Below, one piece after another: positions 1 to 8,777 of a stretch of DNA of 64,000 nt; positions within the stretch are counted from its first letter, which is position 1; each line of letters opens with the position of its first letter. Origin of the DNA: Sporosarcina jiandibaonis (GTDB taxonomy: Bacteria > Bacillota > Bacilli > Bacillales_A > Planococcaceae); NCBI RefSeq assembly GCF_013184495.1, contig NZ_JAAOIY010000001.1, positions 1,302,001-1,366,000 on the forward strand. The letters are read 5' to 3'. A program made the translations under genes and the position numbers. The notes under the pieces were generated by a model. It had not been told where the DNA came from. It ran no database searches and saw only the letters and a list, made by a program, of their open reading frames with translations.

Positions 1-210
1 TGAGTTCTTCATAACGATCCCGATTGTTTTCGTCGATTTTTGTGCAAGGATACGAGCGTTATAATTCAACTGGTAGCCCATTTCGTCCATGATTTTATGA
101 ACTTTGCGTTTTGTCTTCTCGCTAATTAATGGACTATCTGAGATCACGCGAGAAACGGTTGACGGAGCTACATTCGCCCGTGCAGCAACATCTTTAATTG
201 TGACCGACAT
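1..210 (-). CDS. LacI-family transcriptional regulator (N-terminal part, cut by window edge)
   Basis: Only the first 70 residues lie in the window. They form a typical LacI DNA-binding head: the helix-turn-helix is at residues 4-23 (VTIKDVAARANVAPSTVSRV), followed by the hinge region with GYQLNYNAR and the start of the effector domain (TIGIVM). The ATG at 210 lies 21 bp after the stop of the upstream permease gene, so this is the last visible gene of a sugar ABC operon. It probably represses that operon through two similar LacI-type operators before the binding-protein gene. The effector sugar cannot be deduced. Confidence 0.9.
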   Translation of the reverse strand, partial: MSVTIKDVAARANVAPSTVSRVISDSPLISEKTKRKVHKIMDEMGYQLNYNARILAQKSTKTIGIVMKNS

Positions 211-231
211 TGGTCCTCACTCCAAATTCAT

Positions 232-1050
232 TTATTTAACGGCTCCTTCAGATACTCCTTCAATAATTTGCTTTTGCGCAAAGAAGTAACCGATAATCAC
301 TGGAATAATCGCGATTGTCAAGCCGGCTAATGCTAAATGCCATTGCTTTGTATATTGCCCGAAGAAAAGGAACATCTTAATCGGGATTGTCGCATGTTCA
401 TCTGCAAGGATAAGGGAGGGCAATAGGTAATCATTCCAAATCCAAATAACATTTAATATTCCAACTGTAACAGAAATCGGTTTTAATAGTGGAAATATGA
501 TATGCCAAAATACTTGGAATTTATTGGCACCGTCGATAATTGCCGCTTCGTCCAATGAATTCGAAATTCCGGTCATTGCACCGTGATATAAAAAGATTGA
601 TAGACTCGAACCAAATCCTAAGTACATAAAGATGAGCCCCGTACGGTTTAACATATCAGCCTTGCTAAAAAGTGAAACAAGTGGAATCATGACTGACTGA
701 AACGGAATCAGCATCGCTGCGACAAAAAGTAACAGTATGAGTGCACTAAGTTTACTTTTATTCCTGGCAAGTGCGTATCCTGCCATCGAGGAGAAAAGAA
801 TAATAATCCCTACCCCTACAACCGTGATGAGCAAGGAGTTAAAAAGAGAATTAACAAAGTCCAAGTCTTGAAAAGCTTGAACAAAGTTAGTCGTTTCAAA
901 CCCTTCTGGAAGCCCGAGCACGCCTGAAAAAATCTCCTTTTTCGTTTTGAATGCGTTCACAATCATTAAGTAAAAAGGTGAGATCCATAATAATGCAAGC
1001 AAGAGGCCGATAATTTCAATGACAATCAGATTTCGCTTCTTCTCTTTCAT
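232..1050 (-). CDS. Carbohydrate ABC transporter permease, MalG-like (CUT1)
   Basis: This 272-residue inner-membrane protein has about six membrane segments. The EAA loop that contacts the ATPase is near residue 168 (EAAIIDGANKFQVFWHIIFP). Length and motif fit the MalG/UgpE half of CUT1 importers. Its ATG overlaps the stop codon of the preceding MalF-like gene (TAATG), which suggests translational coupling. No ATPase gene is in the operon. Such systems often borrow a shared MsmX-type ATPase, which I infer here. The transported sugar is unknown. Confidence 0.93.
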   Translation of the reverse strand: MKEKKRNLIVIEIIGLLLALLWISPFYLMIVNAFKTKKEIFSGVLGLPEGFETTNFVQAFQDLDFVNSLFNSLLITVVGVGIIILFSSMAGYALARNKSKLSALILLLFVAAMLIPFQSVMIPLVSLFSKADMLNRTGLIFMYLGFGSSLSIFLYHGAMTGISNSLDEAAIIDGANKFQVFWHIIFPLLKPISVTVGILNVIWIWNDYLLPSLILADEHATIPIKMFLFFGQYTKQWHLALAGLTIAIIPVIIGYFFAQKQIIEGVSEGAVK

Positions 1051-1910
1051 TACATGTCGACCTCCTTTTTCTTATTGTAATAAACTTGCGTGATTGCGAC
1101 AGCTGCCACAATGATGAAGAAAATGACTGCTTTTGATTGGGCGAAAGCCATTTTATTTTCAGTGAAGGCGGTTTTTACAATATTCATCGCAACCATTTGC
1201 GTTGAGTTGAACGGGCCACCATTTGTTAAGGACAAGTTTTGATCGTAGATTTGAAACGAATTGGACAATGTCAGAAACATACTAACCGTGAAAGCAGGCG
1301 CAACTAATGGGAATGTGATGTTGCGAAAACGTTGGAAACTAGAGGCTCCATCGATTTCGGCCGCTTCAAGCAAGTCCTTCGGAATATTTTCTAAGTAAGC
1401 AATGTAAATAATCATTATGTATCCAGCCATTTGCCAAGATGTCAGGATGACGAGTCCCCAGAAACCAGTCGCGGTTGTCGACAACCAACCTGTTAACGCT
1501 TCAATTCCAAGTAACTCTCCTATGTTTCCAAAAACGCTGATGAAAATAAACTGCCAAATGAAACCTAAAATGAGTCCGCCGATCAAGTTCGGCATAAAGA
1601 AAACAGTTCTCATTAAATTATTTGTTTTAAGATTACGAGTGACAAGTAGTGCGAGTCCTAAACCTAAGAAGTTCAGTAGAATGACCGAGCAAATTGCAAA
1701 TTTAGTCGTAAACCATATGGATGCTCTAAAATCAGCATCTTTAAATAATGTGATGTAGTTCTTAAAACCAAGAAACTCAGTAGCGACCATGCCATTCCAA
1801 TTTGTAAAAGAGTAAATGAATCCGTAAACAAATGGAACGAGGATAACGAGACTTAAACTCAAGATGACTGGCGTTAAGAACAACCAGAATGAAAAATCGC
1901 GATTTCGCAT
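1050..1910 (-). CDS. Carbohydrate ABC transporter permease, MalF-like (CUT1)
   Basis: The protein is a 286-residue permease with about six membrane helices and an EAA motif (EAAEIDGASSFQRFRNITFP) around residue 185. It pairs with the MalG-like protein encoded next. I place the start at 1910 because a GGAGGTG ribosome-binding site lies just upstream. A more upstream in-frame ATG at 1925 would put that site inside the gene. A stem-loop separates it from the binding-protein gene, as is common where the lipoprotein must be made in excess. Confidence 0.93.
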   Translation of the reverse strand: MRNRDFSFWLFLTPVILSLSLVILVPFVYGFIYSFTNWNGMVATEFLGFKNYITLFKDADFRASIWFTTKFAICSVILLNFLGLGLALLVTRNLKTNNLMRTVFFMPNLIGGLILGFIWQFIFISVFGNIGELLGIEALTGWLSTTATGFWGLVILTSWQMAGYIMIIYIAYLENIPKDLLEAAEIDGASSFQRFRNITFPLVAPAFTVSMFLTLSNSFQIYDQNLSLTNGGPFNSTQMVAMNIVKTAFTENKMAFAQSKAVIFFIIVAAVAITQVYYNKKKEVDM

Positions 1911-1937
1911 GCAGAGCACCTCCATTGTAAATGATAA

Positions 1938-1977
1938 CAGCTAACAAAAATCTTTTTTAGGAGGTTTTTGTTAGCTG
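1938..1977 (-). terminator. Intercistronic stem-loop between binding protein and permeases
   Basis: Thirteen-base inverted repeats (1938-1950 and 1965-1977) flank a short loop. No long U-run follows on the minus strand. It is therefore more likely a partial terminator or an mRNA 3'-end stabiliser for the upstream lipoprotein gene than a full stop. Confidence 0.6.
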
Positions 1978-1994
1978 TATTTTTCTACCTCTAA

Positions 1995-3296
1995 TTACTT
2001 ACGTTCTTCTTCCCATTTAGCACGTGATTGAGAGATTAAATCTTCCCATTTCAAGTCGCCGCTTAAATACTTTTGAATATTAACGCCGAGTGTTTCTTCA
2101 TTCCACCCAGTCGGAGCTGCTTGGTATACCCAACCTTCGAGTGTATTTCCAGCTTCAGCATATTCATAAATTGTCTGTGAAAGCGGATCTGCAATTTTCG
2201 TTGCGTCGTATCCTTTATAAGCAGGGATGAATTTAAAGTCTTCGAGGACTGCAGTTTTTCCTGTCTCAGATGTGTACATCCAATCTAGGAAATCTTTACT
2301 TGCTTGAACAACTTTTTCATCGCTCTTGCCGTTTACCGCCCAGAACATTGGGACACCAGCAGGGATTTTGCCTTCAAAACCTTCGACTGGAACTGGAAGA
2401 ATGCCCATGCCGTTTTCAGCTAATTCCGGATCCATATCGTATACAGAGTTGTAAACCCAGTTTCCTTGTTGAATCATTGCAACTTTTTCTAAAGAAAATA
2501 ATTGTTCAACTTGCTGTGAATAATCAAGACTTAGTACCGGCTGAACAGAGTGGCTGTTTTGAAGATCTAGGTATCTTTTCAGCTCATCGCCTTTTTCAAA
2601 TTCGATTGTTTTGGCATTATATGCTTCAGTAATATCATTATTAAATTCTGGTGCGATGAACATATTCGAAATATGATCGCCGAGCACCCATTTTTCTTTA
2701 CCTGGCAATGCAAATACCGCGTCAATGCCCAATTCGTCTTTTTTGCTATCGAGTAATTTAACTGCATCTTCGAGGTCAGCATACGTTTTAATATCATCCG
2801 TGCTTAGACCTGCTTTTTCGAAGATCGCTTTGTTATAAATTAAACCGTAACCTTCTTGGTTGAATGGCAATCCTAAAACTTCATCGCCGTCTGTTACTGC
2901 AGTCAATGTTCCTTCTATCGATTGCTCAACTGCTTTCGTATCCGAAACATCTGCTAAGTATTCTCTATATTCCTCGACACTTGATGGTCCGCCGACGTTG
3001 AAAATGTCTGGTTCTTCACCAGAAGAAAATGACGTTTTTAATGTTGCGCCGTAATCGTTTCCGCCGCCAACCGTTTTAACGTTGATTTTCACCCCAGGGT
3101 TTTCATCTTCATACTTTTTAACAAGTGCTTCGAACTGATCTTTAATTTCTACTTTAAATTGAAAAATATCAATTGTGATTTGATCTCCTGATGCTGAGTC
3201 TTTCTTTTTGTCATCATCTGACGAGCAACCTACTAACGCAAAGATAGATAATAGAAATACAGAAACTAAACTAATCAACGTTTTCTTGCTTTTCAT
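1995..3296 (-). CDS. Extracellular sugar-binding lipoprotein of an ABC importer
   Basis: The 433-residue precursor begins with a lipoprotein signal. Basic residues are followed by a hydrophobic stretch and the lipobox LVGC, giving lipid attachment at Cys24. The mature part has the family 1 solute-binding fold, with segments such as FKVEIKDQFEALVKKYEDEN and GLPFNQEGYGLIYNK. It delivers the sugar to the two permeases encoded next. The start is set at 3296 by an AAGGGGAGA ribosome-binding site. An upstream in-frame ATG at 3404 lacks a signal peptide context and would cover the operator sites. Confidence 0.92.
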   Translation of the reverse strand: MKSKKTLISLVSVFLLSIFALVGCSSDDDKKKDSASGDQITIDIFQFKVEIKDQFEALVKKYEDENPGVKINVKTVGGGNDYGATLKTSFSSGEEPDIFNVGGPSSVEEYREYLADVSDTKAVEQSIEGTLTAVTDGDEVLGLPFNQEGYGLIYNKAIFEKAGLSTDDIKTYADLEDAVKLLDSKKDELGIDAVFALPGKEKWVLGDHISNMFIAPEFNNDITEAYNAKTIEFEKGDELKRYLDLQNSHSVQPVLSLDYSQQVEQLFSLEKVAMIQQGNWVYNSVYDMDPELAENGMGILPVPVEGFEGKIPAGVPMFWAVNGKSDEKVVQASKDFLDWMYTSETGKTAVLEDFKFIPAYKGYDATKIADPLSQTIYEYAEAGNTLEGWVYQAAPTGWNEETLGVNIQKYLSGDLKWEDLISQSRAKWEEERK

Positions 3297-3322
3297 TAAT
3301 GATCTCCCCTTTTCCTTTTCTA

Positions 3323-3336
3323 TGAATACGGTTGCA
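3323..3336 (-). promoter_or_regulatory. LacI/CcpA-type operator, proximal
   Basis: The 14-mer TGAATACGGTTGCA (plus strand) lies 27 bp upstream of the binding-protein start. It shares TGAA, the central CG and TTGCA with a second site at 3390-3403 and has the CG-centred layout of LacI-family operators. The LacI gene in the same operon is the likely ligand; CcpA is an alternative. Confidence 0.5.
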
Positions 3337-3389
3337 TAAAACCGATGCATTAGTTTGCCAGTCCAACAATTAGTTTTATTGCAATTCCA

Positions 3390-3403
3390 TGAAACCGTTT
3401 GCA
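3390..3403 (-). promoter_or_regulatory. LacI/CcpA-type operator, distal
   Basis: The 14-mer TGAAACCGTTTGCA differs from the cre consensus TGWAANCGNTNWCA at one position and matches the proximal site at 11 of 14. The two sites start 67 bp apart, about 6.4 helical turns, which would allow looping or dual occupancy. Confidence 0.55.
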
Positions 3404-3465
3404 TAGATGATTCTCCTAAAGAGTATCACGATAATTTAAATAGTGCAACACTTTTCAATAAAATA

Positions 3466-4161
3466 TTATTCTGTCTTTTTGGCCATTATCTTTAAGTAGT
3501 TTCGATAAAACGCGGAAAAAGATAGAAATGCGATGAGCGAACCTGTTAGAAACGGGATGATAAATCTGAAGACATTAAAACTGACATAGATGACGAGTCC
3601 GCTACTCATCGCTACTGCGATAAACAAAATAGGGCTTCCGATTGTAAGAAGCAATGCGTTTTTTAATGACTCGGTAAATTTCAAGTGAAAATGCACGGTG
3701 ACTGAAAACAGGTTTATTGAAAATACTAGTAATAGAATGCCCATGATGATAAAGAGAATCATCATCGCGGAATTTTTCTCGTGAAAATAATAGACATCCG
3801 CCGCCCAGATGACCCATGCAGCGGTTAATAGCAACCCAATTCCTACGCTTCGTTTATAGTTTTCTTTGTAGTACCCCCAGTACTTCTTGATAAGGTGATT
3901 GACTCCCTCGTCTTTCATGATCCAATCACGCACCATCGCGAACATTGCTGTTGTCGCTGGGAAGAATATAAATGGCAGTAATAGAATGACAGGAATCAAT
4001 AAAAAGAATATCGTTTCAATTTGTTCCACGAATAAAATAGTGAAAAGCAAATAAACGATTGGCAGATTAAAAAGTATCCAAAGTAAATTCGTGATTGAAA
4101 ATTTCATGATCCACTCACTTAGCGTGTATAAACCGCTCATGAGTCCAGAATTGTTATCCAT
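3466..4161 (-). CDS. DUF624 (YesL-like) membrane protein
   Basis: This 231-residue protein has four to five hydrophobic segments and the N-terminal pattern of DUF624/YesL proteins (WIMKFSITNLLWILFNLP). YesL-type genes commonly sit beside CUT1 sugar ABC transporters, as here, but no biochemical role is established. An AAAGGAGT ribosome-binding site supports the ATG at 4161. The operator region and binding-protein gene follow on the same strand. Confidence 0.82.
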   Translation of the reverse strand: MDNNSGLMSGLYTLSEWIMKFSITNLLWILFNLPIVYLLFTILFVEQIETIFFLLIPVILLLPFIFFPATTAMFAMVRDWIMKDEGVNHLIKKYWGYYKENYKRSVGIGLLLTAAWVIWAADVYYFHEKNSAMMILFIIMGILLLVFSINLFSVTVHFHLKFTESLKNALLLTIGSPILFIAVAMSSGLVIYVSFNVFRFIIPFLTGSLIAFLSFSAFYRNYLKIMAKKTE

Positions 4162-4221
4162 ACTTGTACTCCTTTGACTGCTTTGTGATAAAAGGTTTTT
4201 TGAATATTGTTGGTGGTGATT

Positions 4222-4297
4222 TGCTTGCAGTTATAGATGTTTTGCTTGCACTGCGGTGGGTTTTGCTTGCAAGTCGTGACCTTTTACCTGTGTGAAA
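4222..4297. repeat. 21-bp-periodic GCTTGCA array (copy A)
   Basis: GCTTGCA occurs at 4223, 4244 and 4265, exactly 21 bp apart, each preceded by T-rich bases and separated by unrelated spacers. The last 36 bases (4262-4297) match 27233-27268 with a single mismatch. Function unknown. Confidence 0.85.
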
Positions 4298-4317
4298 GCT
4301 ATCTATTTAATAAATAA

Positions 4318-4351
4318 TTCAGTACCCTACTATTGTTTTAAGGGTACTGAA
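4318..4351 (-). terminator. Hairpin downstream of the ROK kinase gene
   Basis: Perfect 11-base arms (4318-4328 and 4341-4351) enclose a 12-base loop. Only an A/T-rich tail follows on the minus strand, so it is a plausible but weak terminator. Confidence 0.5.
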
Positions 4352-4407
4352 TCAGTTGAGAGTTTACTGCGTGCTTTGTCTTAGTACCCAGATTTACCTG
4401 CTATAAC

Positions 4408-4437
4408 GTTAATTTCCGTTGCGGGCGGACGCTTTCC
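4408..4437 (-). repeat. Decayed end of the GC-rich Bacillaceae-type repeat
   Basis: These 30 bases are, in reverse orientation, closely similar to the right end of the element at 27323-27444 (shared GGCGGACGCTTTCC core). The rest of the element is missing. The neighbouring bases may be further decay. Confidence 0.55.
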
Positions 4438-4495
4438 ACTCCAACCAACTGGAGATTCCACTAAATTAGTAAAGATGTATGTGAAACTTTCATTC

Positions 4496-5380
4496 CTACT
4501 TAGTGAAATGTAAAGATGCCGCACCTAGTAAACCTGCTTTATTCCCCAGTTCCGCCTTCAATATTTCTACGTCGGAGAAGCTGCTGATGATTAATTCTTT
4601 AACTTTAGTTTGGACTAGATCGACCAAACTTTCTTGCTCCATGACGCCGCCGCCAATGATGATAGCTGGTGGATTAAAAATGTGTGTTAATGAAACTAAG
4701 CCGTAGGAAACTTCGAGAACCCAATCGTGAAGCACTTTTTCCAGCTTTTCGTCACCTTTTGCTAGACCTTCAAAGATCTTGCGGCCATTCACATATTGCG
4801 CGTCGACTTCGAGTGCGCTTCTCACTAAAGCTGTTGTTGATCCGTACATTTCATAGCACCCGACACAGCCGCAATTACATTTAATGCCGCCAGGATGCGC
4901 GACGATATGGCCGACTTCGGCCGCGCTGCCGTTAGCGCCTTTGTATACTTCCGAATTAATGACGATTGCGCCGCCAATTCCAGTTCCGTATGTTAAACAT
5001 AAAAAGTCATCAAATTTTTGTCCCGCGCCGAAGTGTTTTTCGCCGAGTGCGGCAGAATTCACGTCGTTCTCAATTTTCACAGGCACGTTGAACTTGTCTT
5101 CAAAAATCTTCTTCACATGCATGCCTGTATAATTCGGGAAGTTTTCATTGGCATAAATGATTGATCCTTCCTCACTGTTCACTTGGCCTGCTGTACTGAT
5201 TCCGATCGCTTCAAAGCCCGAGTAATTCGCAGAAATGACTTCAATCAGATTTTCAACAAGATACGGTCCGCCTTTTGACGCCCCAGATTCTATTTCTTTA
5301 AATTGTGTAACAGATCCTTTTTCATCAGCCATACATATTTTAATCGATGTTCCGCCGATATCTATCGCTAATACGTTCAT
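4496..5380 (-). CDS. ROK-family sugar kinase
   Basis: The 294-residue protein starts with the ATP-binding motif AIDIGGTSIKI and contains IENDVNSAALGE and TYGTGIGGAI. The ROK zinc site (CNCGCVGC) is near residue 165 and is preceded by EVGHI. ROK kinases phosphorylate glucose, N-acetylmannosamine, allose or fructose. The exact substrate cannot be read from sequence, but the adjacent sugar ABC operon suggests it phosphorylates a sugar released from the imported compound. The GGGGGAG ribosome-binding site supports the start. Confidence 0.88.
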   Translation of the reverse strand: MNVLAIDIGGTSIKICMADEKGSVTQFKEIESGASKGGPYLVENLIEVISANYSGFEAIGISTAGQVNSEEGSIIYANENFPNYTGMHVKKIFEDKFNVPVKIENDVNSAALGEKHFGAGQKFDDFLCLTYGTGIGGAIVINSEVYKGANGSAAEVGHIVAHPGGIKCNCGCVGCYEMYGSTTALVRSALEVDAQYVNGRKIFEGLAKGDEKLEKVLHDWVLEVSYGLVSLTHIFNPPAIIIGGGVMEQESLVDLVQTKVKELIISSFSDVEILKAELGNKAGLLGAASLHFTK

Positions 5381-5513
5381 AGCTACTCCCCCATTGTTTA
5401 TATTCGAATTAACTGTAGCATAAGCCTATGATTCTAGCCACTGCCTATGGCAAATTAAATTCCGCATTTACTTATTTACCAGTATTGATAATAATCTTAT
5501 TAGGAGGTGTAAG

Positions 5514-5903
5514 ATGAAACTAAAAGAGGTTCATTATCAAAGAATCATTACTGGATTACTGGTCATCATTATATTGGGAGTTACTGTAGGTCCAAATTTG
5601 ATCAAACCGAAAAATTCCTTGGAGCTTTATCAGTATTTGAATTCTACCGATAGCTTTGATGAAGCAAAGGAGATCATGCTTGATGGTTATGCAGAGAATT
5701 TTTCGGAAGCTGATTATGAACGAATCAAACAAGACAATTACGATACTTCTCCAGATATGATTCGGCAATTTACGGTATTACAATACCCAAGCAATAAAAA
5801 ATCGATTTTGATCGAAACGGCTCCAGGTTTGAATAAATTAAAAGTGCTGCGGATCGAAAGATTGCCAAACGACATAACGGATTACCTTGACGGTTTAGAA
5901 TAA
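5514..5903 (+). CDS. Small membrane-anchored protein of unknown function
   Basis: This 129-residue protein has one N-terminal membrane helix (residues 11-28, IITGLLVIIILGVTVGPN). A hydrophilic, probably extracellular domain follows with no motif I recognise. AGGAGGTG precedes the ATG at ideal spacing and a terminator follows, so it is likely a genuine single-gene unit. It is transcribed divergently from the ROK kinase. No function can be assigned. Confidence 0.75.
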   Translation: MKLKEVHYQRIITGLLVIIILGVTVGPNLIKPKNSLELYQYLNSTDSFDEAKEIMLDGYAENFSEADYERIKQDNYDTSPDMIRQFTVLQYPSNKKSILIETAPGLNKLKVLRIERLPNDITDYLDGLE

Positions 5904-5909
5904 AAGAAG

Positions 5910-5944
5910 AATCCCCCTATGTTTTCATCTAACATAGAGGGATT
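5910..5944. terminator. Bidirectional terminator
   Basis: Fourteen-base arms at 5910-5923 and 5931-5944 pair with one mismatch. T-rich tails on both strands fit termination of the small membrane gene (plus) and of the YkvI-like gene (minus), which converge here. Confidence 0.8.
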
Positions 5945-5950
5945 TTGTAA

Positions 5951-7021
5951 TCAATCAACTTTTCGTATGCGGTTATCCTTCGCCAATTTAAACGGCGCGT
6001 AAATTAATGCCGCGATGAGGAATAAACCGATATATCCAATAAATGGATAGACTAGAGATACTAAATTTTTGAAGCCCGCCATGAAACTTAAGACAAATCC
6101 GATAACTACAGTAACAATTATCATTACATCAGATTTTTTTGTATGCATAACTGTAAACCGCGCGACGAACGCATAGAACATGCTGACCGCGGTGTTGAAT
6201 ACCATCCCGAATAAAATGACAGACATGAAAATCCCTAGAACCGGTGAAATATCATGCACTAATTTCAACATCGGCATATCGTATTCTGCCACAAGATCCA
6301 CTTTCGAAAAAATTGCAAGATGACTAATAATAATCATAAGCCCAAGTCCGAGACCACCGACCAAACCACCGAGTGCTGCGATTTTCTCATCTTTCTCAGC
6401 GCCGCCCATAACGAGCGACATGGCAGCCCCAACCGCGACATTAAAGGACACATAGTTAATTGCCGAAACGAACCAATTTGGCAATGTCGTATCTAACTCT
6501 TTCGCAATCGGATCTAGCTCCGCGAATGAAGAGCCCATTGTAAAAATAGAATAGATTCCAATTAGAATAATCGTTAGCACCAGAAAAGGTGTAATACTTC
6601 CGATAACTGCGATTACGCGTTGTACATTCATCATGACAGTTCCGATTACTAAGACAGCCATGAGTAAATTACCGATATACGGTTCGAGTCCAAATTGTTG
6701 ATTCAGCACAGAGCCTGCACCAGCAAGCATGACGACCCCAACACCGAATAATGTGAAAACGATGATTACATCGACCACTACACCGAGATAGGGACCGCTT
6801 ATTTTATAAATGACTTCTTTATGAGAAGTCGTTTTTGTGCGACTTCCAAGCTTTGTCAGCGTCATTCCTAGATAAGCAAATAATGCTGTTGAAAGAATCG
6901 CCGCCAACGTACCGAGCAATCCAAAACTCGTAAAATACTGCACGATTTCTTTTCCCGAAGCAAAACCTGCTCCAACGATAATTCCGATAAAAGCGCTTCC
7001 AATCTTCAATACCCTAAACAT
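5951..7021 (-). CDS. YkvI-family membrane transporter
   Basis: The 356-residue protein has ten or more membrane helices. Its N-terminus (GSAFIGIIVGAGFASGKEIV) is typical of the YkvI family, which belongs to the APC-like amino-acid transporter group. The substrate is unknown. The neighbouring amine dehydrogenase genes suggest an amino acid or imino acid. The ATG at 7021 follows GGGGGAAAG. A TTG five codons upstream is the alternative start. Confidence 0.85.
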   Translation of the reverse strand: MFRVLKIGSAFIGIIVGAGFASGKEIVQYFTSFGLLGTLAAILSTALFAYLGMTLTKLGSRTKTTSHKEVIYKISGPYLGVVVDVIIVFTLFGVGVVMLAGAGSVLNQQFGLEPYIGNLLMAVLVIGTVMMNVQRVIAVIGSITPFLVLTIILIGIYSIFTMGSSFAELDPIAKELDTTLPNWFVSAINYVSFNVAVGAAMSLVMGGAEKDEKIAALGGLVGGLGLGLMIIISHLAIFSKVDLVAEYDMPMLKLVHDISPVLGIFMSVILFGMVFNTAVSMFYAFVARFTVMHTKKSDVMIIVTVVIGFVLSFMAGFKNLVSLVYPFIGYIGLFLIAALIYAPFKLAKDNRIRKVD

Positions 7022-7135
7022 TTTTCTTTCCCCCAATAAATTCTAATATCCCCTATTGAAATATGTAAGTATAAAAAAAGCTACCACAACTACTGCAATT
7101 TTTCCGCAGCAATTATAATAGCCACTTTCTGTTTA

Positions 7136-8311
7136 TTATAAAACTGGAACTTTATCAAAACGGTCGAATCTAAGCGGATCTGTTGGAATCGTTGTTGTCT
7201 TTCCGGTAATCAATTCCTCGATAAGCTTTCCTGTTACGGTTGCTAAACTGATTCCGTCCCCTTCATGACCTGCCGCGATGTAAAATCCAGGAATTTTCTC
7301 AACTTCCGAAACAATCGGCAGATGATCTTCCGTCCAAGGTCTGAACCCTGTATACGCGCGAATCATCGTAAAATCATTCATTTTCGGATAAAAACGAAGC
7401 GCTCTCATGGCCATTGTTTCGACCACATTCATATCAATTCTACCATCATATCCGACGAATTGACGGCTGCTTCCGATTAAGAAGTTTTGGCTTTCCGTCG
7501 GTTCAAGTACGAGTGCAACCCCATGCTTTTCCGTACGTTTATCGACGATGCGTTCACGACCGAATTTATTCATCAAGTAACCGAATTCCATTACATTTCG
7601 CATCATCACCGGCTTTTGTCTCGCGCCAACGATAATATGCCCTTTTCGAGGGATGATCGGGATATCTAAATCCAGCATCTTCCCGATGAACGGCGCCCAT
7701 ACACCCGCGGCATTCACGACTTTTTTTGCTGTAAATGTACCGTTCGTTGTTTCAATTGTAAAGTCTTCTTTTTTCGTAATCCCCGTAACTTCCGCCTGTG
7801 TCTGCAATCTTAAACCGTATTGTTTCGCTTTATCGATGAGCGAATAACAAAACAAATATGGATTGATGAGAGAGTCTGTTTCACATTCTAATCCGCCTGG
7901 AATGTCATCAGAAAAATAAGGCGACTCTTGGCGTAAATCTTCTCGGTCCAGCAATTTGAACTTCAAACCTGCCTTCGTTTGAATATCCACCCATTCCGCA
8001 GCAGCTTGCATTTCGTTATCATTTTCGCAAACGAGCAAACTTCCAAGTGCGCGATATTCAAAGTCCAGGTCCAACTCATCATGTAAATCCACTGTTAACT
8101 CTTGGCTTTTCAGTGACATTAAACTATCAAATCCTGGATCTTTATCTACAATCGTGATGTTTCCATCACAACGGGAAGATGTGCCACTTGCAATATCGTT
8201 TTTTTCGATTAATACGCAATCGATGCCAGATTTCGCAACATAGTAAGCGATTGCACAACCAACAATGCCGCCGCCAATTATTGCCACTTCTGCATGATTC
8301 TTTTTCGACAT
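7136..8311 (-). CDS. FAD-dependent amino-acid dehydrogenase/oxidase subunit (DAO family)
   Basis: The 391-residue flavoprotein has an N-terminal dinucleotide fold (AIIGGGIVGCAIAYYVAKSG, residues 9-28) and a DAO-family C-terminus (GFRPWTEDHLPIVSEV, GHEGDGISL). It resembles the catalytic flavin subunit of D-hydroxyproline, sarcosine or proline dehydrogenases. It is transcribed divergently from three genes encoding two 2Fe-2S proteins and a second flavoprotein, the other subunits expected for an LhpBEF-type complex. The D-hydroxyproline substrate is inferred from this context. AAAGGAGG precedes the ATG. Confidence 0.8.
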   Translation of the reverse strand: MSKKNHAEVAIIGGGIVGCAIAYYVAKSGIDCVLIEKNDIASGTSSRCDGNITIVDKDPGFDSLMSLKSQELTVDLHDELDLDFEYRALGSLLVCENDNEMQAAAEWVDIQTKAGLKFKLLDREDLRQESPYFSDDIPGGLECETDSLINPYLFCYSLIDKAKQYGLRLQTQAEVTGITKKEDFTIETTNGTFTAKKVVNAAGVWAPFIGKMLDLDIPIIPRKGHIIVGARQKPVMMRNVMEFGYLMNKFGRERIVDKRTEKHGVALVLEPTESQNFLIGSSRQFVGYDGRIDMNVVETMAMRALRFYPKMNDFTMIRAYTGFRPWTEDHLPIVSEVEKIPGFYIAAGHEGDGISLATVTGKLIEELITGKTTTIPTDPLRFDRFDKVPVL

Positions 8312-8510
8312 ACGTGAAATCCTCCTTTGACACAGACGAATCGTTTATACTATTCTATAATAGAAAAACATCCTTCTGTTTTCTCAAAATATTGTTATTG
8401 CTCTACTAGTATCTATGTTAGAATAATAGAGGATCATGTGTCAAACTTTATTTTGCAGAAATATAAACCAGTAAGATGAAAATCGAGTGTATAAAGGGAG
8501 GATTGGCCTT

Positions 8511-8777
8511 ATGGATAAATTGATTATCTGTAGATGTGAAGAAGTATCACTTGAAGACATTGAGAATACAGCAAATAAATATAGCTGTTCAGCTCGCGAA
8601 TTAAAACTGCGTACTCGTGCAGGAATGGGCTATTGTGGAGGTCGCACATGTCGTCCAGCCGTCGATGCGGTCCTTGAAGAAGTAACGGGAGAAAAGCCGG
8701 GCAATGATATCCCATTAAAGGTTCAACCCCCCGTTCGACCTGTTTCACTATCCGTTTTGGGAGGTAAAAAACGATGA
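8511..8777 (+). CDS. BFD-like 2Fe-2S protein (dehydrogenase small subunit)
   Basis: The 88-residue protein has the bacterioferritin-associated-ferredoxin pattern: CRC near the N-terminus and CGGRTC about 35 residues later, four cysteines for one [2Fe-2S] cluster. In amine dehydrogenases this small subunit bridges electron transfer between two flavoproteins. The ATG at 8511 follows AGGGAGG. An in-frame GTG at 8487 lies upstream of that site and is unlikely. The gene overlaps the next by four bases (ATGA). Confidence 0.85.
   Translation: MDKLIICRCEEVSLEDIENTANKYSCSARELKLRTRAGMGYCGGRTCRPAVDAVLEEVTGEKPGNDIPLKVQPPVRPVSLSVLGGKKR

Larger units (their letters stand above)
4162..4495. other. Gene-free gap with periodic repeat, hairpin and repeat remnant
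   Basis: This 334-bp gap between the ROK kinase and DUF624 genes holds three things: the GCTTGCA array at 4222-4297, a perfect 11-bp-arm hairpin (4318-4328 with 4341-4351), and at 4408-4437 a decayed end of the GC-rich repeat that is intact at 27.3 kb. I see no coding sequence. Confidence 0.7.
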
